Source: Termitomyces sp. T153 (lineage: Eukaryota; Basidiomycota; Agaricomycetes; Agaricales; Lyophyllaceae). From it: 64,000 nt of DNA. The notes under the pieces were generated by a model. The model saw only the letters and a list, made by a program, of their open reading frames with translations. It did not search any database and was not told where the DNA came from. Location: positions 456,473-520,472 of the forward strand of contig JACKQL020000036.1 in assembly GCA_018296165.2 (NCBI GenBank), written 5' to 3'. Of the stretch, positions 47,108 to 56,842 are shown piece after piece. The stretch's first letter is position 1; the number at the start of each line of letters is the position of its first letter. The position numbers were made by a program, and so were the translations under genes.

Positions 47108-48145
47108 TGTCATGACCCGCTCCCTAGATCCCTAGACATGGCCCCCAACCCCTCCCGATAACTCCCCGCTCCCTAGATCCCTAGACACAGCCCCCAACCC
47201 CTCCCGATAACTCCCCGGAACCCCGCCCACACTTTCGACGCCCACACTGGGCAACTCCGACGCTTCTCCGGCAAACCCCGACGGCAACTCCCTATCCATA
47301 GCCATCAACACCCCCTTGAAACCTTCCCCCACCGTTCCTGGCCACATCATACGTCCCCGACCCCCTACCCTAGTTCACCCGACCCATCCTGGAGTGCCAC
47401 AACGTCCCCGGAGCAGCCGCGCCCCCAACTGATCCCATCAGAATACCGCCGTGGCCCGACCTTGGGTTGTACCCAACACCCGTCGACTCAGCACAGCTCC
47501 GTCGACCCCCGCCATCACATCCGCCGCCCTCGGAGGCACCCAGTAGTTGGTATATAAGTCATAGAATAACTCCTCGAACCTTAGTCTTGATATTACATTT
47601 TACCGGTTTCCTATGTTTCGTCTCTCGTCTCGTCTGTATTTCTGTTCCTAGGTTTCGAATCTATCTTTTCTCAGTCTTGTCTCGTCTCCGTCTCGTCTCG
47701 ACTGTACATATTTCCTTTGTTCCCCTGAAGTTCCCTTGCTCCCTACGTCAGTACGAACTCCGTGCACGCGCCACGACCTGAACATTCTTAACGACAACTC
47801 CGGGCCTCGCTACCCGCTCGCCCCCGGAACCCACCAAGCCCCGGTAATCCCCTATCCAACCGACCCCGCCCCCCAACAGCCGAGAAACCTCCGCCTACCC
47901 CGCAATCTCCTCGTGCGTCCACTAACGAGCTCTGACACCCACCCCGGGTCAGCGACCAGTACCTCCGGTCTTAGACCCCTCTGAATCACTCCGGACTTAC
48001 TCGGGCCGCTATCCCTAGGGACCCCTCGCAAGCTTTCCCCACCTCCGCTCCAACCCCGGGCGCCTGGTTATAAACGCAGGACATCGCGTCCGCCTAGTAA
48101 GGACTCGCCAGTGTACTGAGCCACCGTCGTCAGCGGAACCTGACA
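47108..48145 (+). repeat. 5' LTR of element B
   Basis: 1038 bp, TGTCA...TGACA. The TATA box is at 47551-47558 and the predicted transcript start region tagtcttgata at 47582-47592. A 49-bp duplication (47118-47166 and 47167-47215) is present here but absent from the 3' LTR. Confidence 0.9.
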
Positions 48146-48148
48146 GAT

Positions 48149-48159
48149 TATCAAGACTA
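48149..48159 (+). other. Primer-binding site of element B, self-complementary type
   Basis: The bases tatcaagacta, 3 bp after the LTR end, are the exact reverse complement of tagtcttgata at 47582-47592 in the LTR, about 31 bp after the TATA box starts. This is the same arrangement as in family A. Confidence 0.7.
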
Positions 48160-48177
48160 CCCCTTACCCCGTTCTCA

Positions 48178-49686
48178 ATGTCTGCGTTCAACCCCGCGTA
48201 CAACCCAGTCGGTTACTCAACCGACGCCTACGGCCGGCCCATATTGGAAAATTCCTACGCCCCATTCTACCCGGGCCCCTTCGCGGACCAATATGTGCCC
48301 CGTCACTGGACCCCTGACCCCAACCAGGTGTTCTACGCCCCCTCCATCAGCCAGGGAATACCCCTGGGCTGGTGCCGCCCTCCCGCATTCCACGCCGATG
48401 GCAACAACCCCCGTATCAACCCCGGAGGATACTCCGCAGCACCCCCCAACCCTGCCTACCTTCCCCCCGCCCATTACTATGCGTACCCAATCCCTGCTGC
48501 AGCCCCAGTCCCTCTGGAAGCCACGGATAACTATTCCCCACCCCGCCCACCATTCGCCGTTCAAACCCCTCCTTCCCCTAGGCAGCAAAGGATCGAAGCC
48601 TACACCCAGCAACGTGACGAAGTTCTCCGCTTCCTCCGCCTGTCCCCTGCAGAATTTGCAAGGCGTACCCACACCCTCCTTACCAGCCTAGGCTACCCCG
48701 ACACCTCCGCAACCCCGGAGGTCTGGGCGGACCGACTCCTCGACTTCCACAAACGCTACCTGCAAGGGAACCTCCCGGAGAATACGCAAGGCACCCTGGG
48801 CCTCGACGAGAACTTACGGAACAAGCTCCGCGCCTTGGTCAAAGAAATCCACACTAGCCCGAACCCCCGCCCCTTCAAAGATCCCCTGGATCCCGCCCGC
48901 TCCTTCCACGTGCAACGCGAGGAACCCATCGGGACACGAAACGAAGCCCCATCTTCCGTTCCCCGCCAGCAGGAAGAACTCAACGCGGCCTCCAGCATCT
49001 TGAAGAATCTCAACCCCGCGGGGGGGCTGTTCGACCAACCCGCCGCCCACACCCTGGCCCTCTCTGCCTGGCCCCGGGCCAGCTCGGTGCCCAGCGCCTT
49101 CCGAACCTGAAATCAACCTGCCATCCCCGAAATCCGCTCCCAACGACCGTCCCTACGCGTCAACGACGACAACCGGACCCTCTCCTATATCGACGAGCCG
49201 GGCAACCCCGCCGATGAACACCCCCCGCGCAACGGGCCCCAACAAGACCGACCCCCCCATTTCGACCTCCGCGCCCCTCGTAGCAATGCCCCTCCGCCCC
49301 GTCCCAACGCCCCAGTCCCCCCGCGACAGCCCCTGGGCTCCGGGGCGCCCCGACCTCCTCTGTCCGTCAACCCCTCTCGTCCCCCGCCCGCCCCGATGCC
49401 TAACCCCCCCAACGACATCAACTATTTCGGACCCCCAAATCCCGAAGGACCTTCTCCTCCTCGATGGGCCCCAGGACCCGCCCCGGGTAGTGTAGGTCAA
49501 AACCCCGGTGGGGGACCACCCAATGGCGGACCCCCAGGAGGATGGGGCCCGGCGATGGACAATTTTCCCCCCCAGCGCGGAAATGGAAACAACTACTACT
49601 ACTACTACAACGCCGGACCCCCACCCTGAACTCAAAATTTGCAGGATGACACCCGCGACGCACTGGCCCGGGAAGGAAAGCTCAAC
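48178..49686 (+). pseudogene. gag of element B, N-terminal part
   Basis: The frame opens MSAFNPAYNPVGYSTDAYGR and is rich in Pro, Tyr, Asn and Gly. An alpha-helical stretch (QQRDEVLRFLRLSPAEFARR) lies near 48608-48670. Two in-frame TGA codons (49108-49110 and 49627-49629) interrupt it, each in a context where an Arg CGA is likely. The frame then runs to LAREGKLN, where element A3-A4 was inserted. Gag would form the virus-like particle that packages the element's RNA. Confidence 0.8.
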
Positions 49687-50850
49687 TGTCAGGGTCCGCT
49701 GACCTCGGGGGCGCAGCTGCACTGGGCGAGTCCTTACTAGGCGGGCGTGATCCCCCTGCATTGGTGACCGGACACTCAAAGACATTCTGGGTCCTGGGGG
49801 TTTGCACGGGTAATTGGGGAGATGTGATCCAGACAGGTCCGGGAAGGTCCGGAGAAGTCGGATTGTGGGGAAATGAGACGGTCTTGGCGGGGTTCAGGCA
49901 GAAGGCCGTACGGGAGATTTGCGGAAGCAAGGGAGTAGGTGGCTGTGTGATCAATGGGGGCGGAGCCGGGGTTTGATGGGAGATCATTTGGAGTTGATGG
50001 AGTCCGGGACCGAGCGAAGAGTGAGGTTCGGACTTGGTAAGGAGTGTCGGGGTTCGTAATTATAATCGCAGAGTTCGTGAGGTCGTTAGGGTTGATGAAG
50101 AATTGGGCACAAGGGTCAGACGACGTCACCGAGACGGCATCGGACAAGACAATATGGAACAAGAGTAGATTCGAGTGGGGGTACGAAACGATAACGAGAA
50201 CGATAACAAAAAGGGGACGAGACAAGACCGGGAGACTGAGATAAGACCGGGAGACTGAGATAAGACCGGGAGACTGAGATAAGACCGGGAAACTGAGAGT
50301 AAGGAGAAAAAGATACGAAAACGAACACGAAACACAAAGAGGAAACAATCAGACCATAGGTAACGTTAAGCAATATCAAGACCGGAGTACGAAGAGCTAC
50401 TCGATGACTTATATACTGACTACCGGAGGACTTCGGGGTACGTCGGCTGTGGCGGCGGGGCTTGGCGGGGCTTGACGGAGCGGGCGGGTGTCGGTTGTGA
50501 TCGAAGATCGTGCCGCGCTGATACGTTGATGGGATCGCGGGTTGTTCCGAGGTTGTCGTGATATTCCGGAATAGGTCGGAGGAAGCAGGGTGTTGAGTTA
50601 ATGATGGGTGGGCGAAGATCAGGAATAGCGGGGGTGGTTCTCGGGGTTTGGGAAGCCCAGGGTAAGTGTCAGTGGCTGCGGGGCAGGCACCGAAGTTGGC
50701 CAGGGGGCCGTCGGAGTTAGCCGGGGAGGTGTCGGAGTTAGCCGAAGTAGGCGTGGGCATGGGCGGAAGTTCGGCGGAGCGTTGGGGGTCCTTTTGGGGG
50801 TTCGGGGTTTGATGGACGATGTGCGGGGTTTTGGGGAACGGGTCGTGACA
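49687..50850 (-). repeat. 3' LTR of element A3-A4
   Basis: 1164 bp in minus orientation. It differs from its partner mainly by carrying about four copies, rather than two, of a 20-bp repeat (gataagaccgggagactga) at about 50215-50300. Confidence 0.9.
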
Positions 50851-51060
50851 TCACCCCCCTTTCAGCGTCGAGACCCTTCGAGACGCGGGGGAGGACGGGG
50901 ATCGGCGGGGCGTGGGAGTCGAAGCCGAGCAATATTGATCAATCCGCAGCGAGTGATAGCGGCGTGGGAGGCGAAGTCGAAGCGCGGCCGCCGTTTCGTC
51001 AGGGTCCTCCTCACTCAATTTAAAGCTTTGGGCGTGCCCCGGGGTTTCCCAAATTTCGTC

Positions 51061-52191
51061 ATGTCTTCTCCCAGCGTTCCAGTGGTTTCTCCCGCCGATT
51101 TAGACGAGGTGGTGGTGTATGACAGTGGGGGTGAGGAGTTCGAGCGTCGGCGCCGGGGTAGCGTTAGGGACCGGAGTCGTAAGTGTTGTCGAATTTTCCT
51201 TTCGGGATGGTTAACGGGGTTCCGGTAGAGTCGTCCGTAGTAGTAGTGGTGGACTTTCCGGGGGTTCCGAAGCGGACCAAGTTTCGTCCCGCGGTGCCAA
51301 AGGGGAAGGGGGCGTCTTCGGTGGTGGTTCGGGGAAAGCGTCGAGCTTCCCCACCCTCGGGGGCGGGACCCAGCAAGAGGCCGCGTGGGCGCGAGTTGTC
51401 AGCGGGGCCTCCCGAGTCTTCCCTCTTTTCCCCTGTCCCTGGCGTTCCCTCGGAGCGGTCGTCGAGTCCCTCCGCGCCGATTCCTTCAATCACGGAGGTC
51501 TTCCTTCGTAAGCAGGTGGAGGCCCTGACAACGTCGTTGGCAGTACGGGAGGGGGAGCTCCGCCGGGCGAGGGAGGATCGTGACGTGGCGCGGACGGAGA
51601 AGGAAGCGATGGAGCGGGAGAGGAATACTTCGGTGCGCGTGGCGACGGAGCGGGCGCTAGAGGTGCGGGGTCTGCGGGAGCGTCTGGCGCAGGTGGAGGG
51701 GCAACCCGCGGGGGAAGCGGAGGGGCGGGGACGAGTTCCGGAGGGGGATGCGTTGTGGGCGGAGCTGGAGGCGGCGAGGCGGAGGGAGGATTGGTTGGCC
51801 AACGAGGCCGCCTCGGGTCGCGCGGGGATTCTTCGTGAGTTGTCTCCCGTTCCTCCGTTCGTTATTGACGGTTCATTTTCGGAGTTTAGGCTGGGTGCGG
51901 GAGCATCGGGTCCTCTTGGACGGTGCCTCCGCGGCGTTCGCGTCGATTCAGGACGGGTTGACGCAGGGGTCCGCGGTCCAGCCTCCGGAGTTGCAGCAGG
52001 GAATGGCGCGGTTGGAGAGGTTGCTGGCGGGGCATCGGCGACGCAATGCGGTGGCCCCGGGGTCGTGGTGGGAGGTGGCGGCCGATGCGGGGGAGGCATT
52101 GCCGGGGTTGGCGGAGATCCTAGCGGTGGTGCGGGCCCAGATGGAGGTCGACCTGGGGGTTGGGCTTCCGGGAGGTCTGGGGAGGGAGTGA
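51061..52191 (+). CDS. Antisense accessory gene of element A3-A4, coiled-coil protein lacking the Cys cluster
   Basis: The gene runs opposite to its element. The proposed exons 51061-51178, 51229-51834 and 51890-52191 join into 341 codons. It opens MSSPSVPVVSPADLDEVVVY and continues through GKRRASPPSGAGPSKRPRG (a basic, NLS-like stretch) and ITEVFLRKQVEALTTSL. A long Arg/Glu coiled coil follows (REGELRRAREDRDVARTEKE and on to about RLAQVEG), then RREDWLANEAASGRAGIL. The C-terminal block is WVREHRVLLDGASAAF and SWWEVAADAGEALPGLAEIL. The second intron (gtgagt...ttag) is needed to reach that block. Compared with the other two copies, the segment with the six cysteines is deleted, and the first intron may be a by-product of that. 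It is intact as spliced; whether it is expressed is unknown. Confidence 0.6.
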
Positions 52192-54496
52192 GATGGGTGT
52201 GGGCCTCGTTTCTTGTCGCTCTTGGACTTGCTGCCTTCCCGCCTATTGTATATATGATTTTTTGTACGCGAACATGTCATTTCTTGGTCCCTGGGCGTGT
52301 GAAGTGAGATTTTTAGTTTTGTCGGAGGGCAAAGTAAGCGAAACACGCAGGGGTGTGAGAGGGAGTTGAATCCCTAGTGAGTCCAGAGGCGGGGGTTACG
52401 CCCGCTAGTGCCGTCTGCGCTGGCTAGTCCCGGGGTTGGTCGGGACGGGGCGGGGCATCGCAGGAGGGCTCCCGGGGTCTGTCGGGGTTGGTGGGAGTTC
52501 TCCGGTGGGGTCCCCGGCATTTCGGGCGGTGTCGTTGAATTCGTTTCTCGGAAATTTTCGACTGGGGGTGTAGGGGACGTGCGCCGTTTTGGTAGTAGAG
52601 GGTGGCCTTTGAATTTTGTACGGCGCCCAACGGGTTCGGGGCTTTGGTTGTCTTGGCGGTGCGGTGGGCGGGGGGTAATGGGGGTCTTCCCATGGTCTAG
52701 CCCTTACGTCGGTATTGGTGGTGAAGGCGGGCGGGCCCTTTTTTATTGGCGGGGTTGGGTGAGGCGGGGTTCGTCTTCGCAGTATAGTTGGTCCGGGTCG
52801 GGGTTGTGTTCTGGAGTGCTGCGTCTGTGGGCGGGCCTGCTTCGGGTGGCGCTTTGGTGTGCTCCGGAGTGTCGATGACCGAGGGGGTAGGATGCGGGGT
52901 GATCAGTCCCAACCAGTTCCTTCGGGTCCGGGGCCCAATTTGGGGTTCCGGGTCATCTACGTGATATTGCTCTCCTGACCAAAGATAAGCCCGCAGCGGA
53001 CAAAGGGGGTCTTACGTATTTCTGATACTTCCTCAAGTTCGGAGGTTCGGGGGTCGGTGGTCCCTTCATCGGGAAGAAGTGGGTGATCCCGGAGTCGACT
53101 CAAGGGTCACTTGGTGGGGGTTTGTTGGTTGTTCCTGGTTGTTGGGGCGGCGGGAAGGTCGGCCGCGGGGGGCACTGGAGTGGGGCTCCCCGGGAGATGC
53201 GGCAGGGTCGGATTTACTCTTCGTTCGTGTTCCGGAGTGGTCCGGAGATTGTGCAGGTGCAGGGGTGATAGTGGGGGGAGGCACTGCCAGCTTGTCTGGA
53301 GGCCCCGGTGATGTGGTCCCTGTTCGGGCGGACATATTCCGGTGTAGGGGCGGGGTTCGGAGTGGGTGGTGATTTCTGTTGCGGAGTTGGGGCTACCAGG
53401 GCATCGTTGTCGAGCCGGCGCTGTGAGTTTTCTTGGTCAGATGTCGGGGTCGGAGCGGAGGCCCTGGAGTCGTGTCGCCAGGGTCCGGAGCTGGGTTGAT
53501 GGGTTCGGAGGGGTCTGGGTGGGACGGTGGGACTGTTTCGGGCTGGCGCGGGGTCGTTTTGGGTCGTCGAGCCAGATGGGGGAGGTCTTTTGAGGATATG
53601 GGAGCGCGTGCCCTTGGGGTTGTCGGGTCGCTTAAATGGCCGATCGTTGTTTTCTGGATGATGGTGGGGCTTCTCCCTCCCTTATATGAACATGTCAGCG
53701 AATTTAGAGCACTTAGGGAACTACTTCGTATAGGGTCCTTTTTCCCTATAGTTAGTTCGGAGTGGCCCCTATGCTGGGGATTCCTTCGTGGGAGGTGGCG
53801 TAGTCTGGTGGCGGAGTGTAAGCTCGGGGATGTTTTGGTCCTGTTCCGGGGTTGTCAGGGTCGGGTCGGGGAAGTCGGGGCCCCTTCATTTGTTGGGCGG
53901 AGGTGACGGCCGATCGATCGAGGTCCGGAAGCAGGTCACGGGGTTGGAGCATAGCCTAGGTCTGAGGTTCTTGTCCTGTGGTGGATTCGAGCTTGATTTC
54001 GATGGTTTCGGGGTTAGTTGTCGGAGGGTTTAGTTCCTTGGAGGGGGTCGATAATAGGGTTTGGTGATGTTGTTGGTGATTAGTCGCGTTCGTCGGTCTG
54101 CGGGGTTGCTGGGGGGCCGGTGAATCCACAGGCGGGCTTCGGGGAAGCGCGTTCTCAGTGGTTTCTTTGTAGCTGGCGATCCTCGCGCTGTGGGTGACTG
54201 TTCCATGGCAGCTTGGCATTATTGTGGGTCGGAGGACTGGCGCGGTGCCGGAGACCTTGTTACTCATTCGATCGGATGGTCGCCAGGCTTTAGGATGTTA
54301 TTCTTTGGGTGATGTCGGGGTCGACTTTGTGCGAGAGAGCGGAGTTGGCGGGGAGTGTAGGGGTGGGGTGGAAGATGAGTTGACGGTTTGCGCGAGGGGT
54401 TGGGAGTTGGGTGTGAGTTGGGGAAGGCGTCCGTGGGGGGAGCCGTTGTATGAAAGTAACTGGAGCGGAGGGGACGTTTGGTGTCGGATCCACGAC
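52192..54496. other. Non-coding interior of element A3-A4
   Basis: This 2.3 kb has only short chance frames on either strand. In the element's own orientation (minus), a relic of the pol linker (EKGPYTK...SKFADMF-like) can be read near 53680-53760. The rest has no feature I can name. Confidence 0.5.
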
Positions 54497-54610
54497 TCAA
54501 TGTGCCTCGGCAAATTGGGCAGGGCCGTATGAATCATAAGGGTTCCCCGGCACGGGTAGACCATAGACATCGGAGTTATTTGATTGTGTGTGCGGAGATA
54601 ATGCGGGCAT
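54497..54610 (-). pseudogene. Short gag N-terminal relic of A3-A4
   Basis: A 37-residue frame opening MPALSPHTQSNNSDVYG and ending AQFAEAH before TGA, just after the primer-binding site. It matches the relic in A1-A2, including the stop position, and the start of gag in element B. Confidence 0.65.
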
Positions 54611-54642
54611 CACGGACGGGGTAAGGTCGGGTCTTGATATTA

Positions 54643-55764
54643 TGTCAGGGTCCGCTGACCTCGGGGGCGCAGCTGCACTGGGCGAGTCCTTACTAGGCGG
54701 GCGTGATCCCCTGCATTGGTGACCGGACACTCAAAGACATTCTGGGTCCTGGGGGTTTGCACGGGTAATTGGGGAGATGTGATCCAGACAGGTCCGGGAA
54801 GGTCCGGAGAAGTCGGATTGTGGGGAAATGAGACGGTCTTGGCGGGGTTCAGGCAGAAGGCCGTACGGGAGATTTGCGGAAGCAAGGGAGGAGGTGGCTG
54901 TGTGATCCATGGGGACGGAGCCGGGGTTTGATGGGAGATCATTTGGAGCTGATGGAGTCCGGAACCGAGCGAAGAGTGAGGTTCGGACCTGGTAAAGGAG
55001 TGTCGGGGTTCGTAATTGTAATCGCGGAGTTCGTGAGGTCGTTAGGGTTGATGAAGACTTGGGCACAATGGTCTGACGGAGTCACCGAGACAGCGTCGGA
55101 CGAGACAATATGGAACAGGAGTAGATTCGAGTGGAGATACGAAACGATAATGAGAACGATAACGAAATGGAGACAAGACAAGACCGGGAGACTGAGATAA
55201 GACCGGGAGACTGAGAGTAAGGAGAATGGGACACAAAACACGAAACACGAAAAGGAAACAATCAGACCATAGGTAACGTTAAGCAATATCAAGACTAGAG
55301 TATGAAGAGCTACTCGATGACTTATATACTGACTACCGGAGGACTTCGGGGTACGTCGGCTGTGGCGGCGGGGCTTGGCGGGGCTTGACGGAGTGGGCGG
55401 GTGTCGGTTGTGATCGAAGATCGTGCCGCGCTGATACGTTGATGGGATCGCGGGTTGTTCCGAGGTTGTCGTGATATTCCGGAATAGGTCGGAGGAAGCA
55501 GGGTGTTGAGTTAATGACGGGTGGGCGAAGATCAGGAATAGCGGGGGTGGTTCTCGGGGTTTGGGAAGCCCAGGGTAAGTGTCAGTGGCTGCGGGGCAGG
55601 CACCGAAGTTGGCCAGGGGGCCGTCGGAGTTAGCCGGGGAGGTGTCGGAGTTAGCCGAAGTAGGCGTGGGCATGGGCGGAAGTTCGGCGGAGCGTTGGGG
55701 GTCCTTTTGGGGGTTCGGGGGTTTGATGGACGATGTGCGGGGTTTTGGGGAACGGGTCGTGACA
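54643..55764 (-). repeat. 5' LTR of element A3-A4
   Basis: 1122 bp in minus orientation. The TATA box complement is at about 55321-55328. The transcript start region complement aatatcaagact is at 55285-55296, matching the PBS at 54631-54642. It has two copies of the 20-bp repeat. Confidence 0.9.
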
Positions 55765-55769
55765 TCAAC

Positions 55770-56690
55770 ATCCAGAAGCCCGAACCCTTCACCGGCCGCG
55801 ACCCCTGGAAGTGGCGAATCTTCCTGACCCAGTGTTTAACTATGTTTCAAGCTAAGCCCATCACTTTTCAGCTTGAGAGCTCACGAGTAGCCTTTGCCGC
55901 ATCATACTTACAGGGCATCGCCTTCGACCACTACACCGCGCTACTCCGGTTTGACCCAAACAATCCCGTACTCTCCCATTGGCTCGCTTTCACTCAAGAG
56001 TTCTCGAGTAAGTTTGGCGTCTTTGACACCGTAGCAGAGGCGGAGGAAAATCTCTTCAACCTCCGAATGCGCGACAACGAACGCTTCACGACCTTCATCG
56101 TACGATTCGAACGAGAGGCCTACGAGACCGGCTGGAATTACAACGCCCTCCGGTTCGCCCTCTGCCGTGCCCTGCCCCAACGGATCAAGGACGTCCTTCG
56201 CCTCGCGCCCAAACAAACCACCTACGACGGGTACAAGGCGCTCGTTACCCAGGTCGACCAACGTTATTGGGAAGATCGCAGCGAAAACACGGCGCCCCGG
56301 ACCTCGTGGAATACCTCTGGTAACACCAACTGGCAGGCTGGAGCAACCAATGGCATCCGACCCTCCATCCCCGCTAACCCTGCTAACCCTGCACCCCGCT
56401 TCCCCCCGGGCCGAGGAGTCCCCAACGCTAATCGGCCCCCGGGGCAGCGACCACCCGCCCAGCTCAACACCGCCGACCTCCACGACACCCTAGTACCTCT
56501 GGATACCAACCCCAACAATCGCGATGACATCCCGGACCCCGCCGACGATCAGGAAGCCCTATGCGCAAACAGGATCCAGGACAGTCAGTGGATCGACGTG
56601 CCGGAAGAAACGCAGGAGAAACAACGGAAGGAGGGCGCGTGCATCCTATGTGGTGAGCAGGGACATTTTATTTGCAGTTGCCCTAAATGA
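55770..56690 (+). pseudogene. gag of element B, capsid and zinc-knuckle part
   Basis: It continues the gag frame after the inserted element: IQKPEPFTGRDPWKWRIFL, then SFDHYTALLRF-like and GVFDTVAEAEENLFNLRMRD, the usual capsid text of Ty3/Gypsy gag. A nucleic-acid-binding knuckle CILCGEQGHFICSC (C-x2-C-x4-H-x4-C) lies at about 56641-56682. The frame meets TGA at 56688-56690 and then stays open to TAG at 56769-56771. The first stop may therefore also be a mutated Arg codon. pol is in a different frame. Confidence 0.85.
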
Positions 56691-56842
56691 CAGGTGATGG
56701 GACGCGCCGTGTGGACGATCGACGGAGAAGACTGTAACTACCAGTTCACGGAAAACGAGTCAGCGGTTTAGGTCTGGAAGACGCACTAGACCGCGGACCA
56801 CATCCCGACGTCTTCTCCGCCCCAGCCACACTCCTCCGCGCA

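Larger units (their letters stand above)
49687..55764 (-). mobile_element. Non-autonomous LTR retrotransposon, family A, younger copy (A3-A4)
   Basis: LTRs lie at 54643-55764 (5' by its own orientation) and 49687-50850 (3'), with target duplication TCAAC at 49682-49686 and 55765-55769. The internal region of 3.8 kb has a primer-binding site (54631-54642), the short gag relic (54497-54610), long sequence without coding sense and a pol-linker relic near 53,680-53,760. Next to the 3' LTR are the antisense gene on the plus strand (51061-52191) and a purine tract (50851-50860 on the minus strand). There is no pol. It shares PBS, tract and antisense gene with element B, so B-type proteins could mobilise it. 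Confidence 0.92.

Noticed and set aside
47467..47781. A 104-codon frame repeated at 63381-63695
   Set aside because: It is repeated because it lies in the LTR of element B. It crosses the TATA box and transcript start and has no protein-like features.
49153..49785. A 210-codon minus-strand frame opposite gag of element B
   Set aside because: Its composition simply mirrors the Pro/Asn-rich gag on the other strand, and it has no counterpart in other copies.
56740..56775. A programmed minus-one frameshift site between gag and pol of element B
   Set aside because: gag and pol are in different frames and overlap here, but I find no XXXYYYZ heptamer in the gag frame. The overlap alone is not enough to call a slip site.
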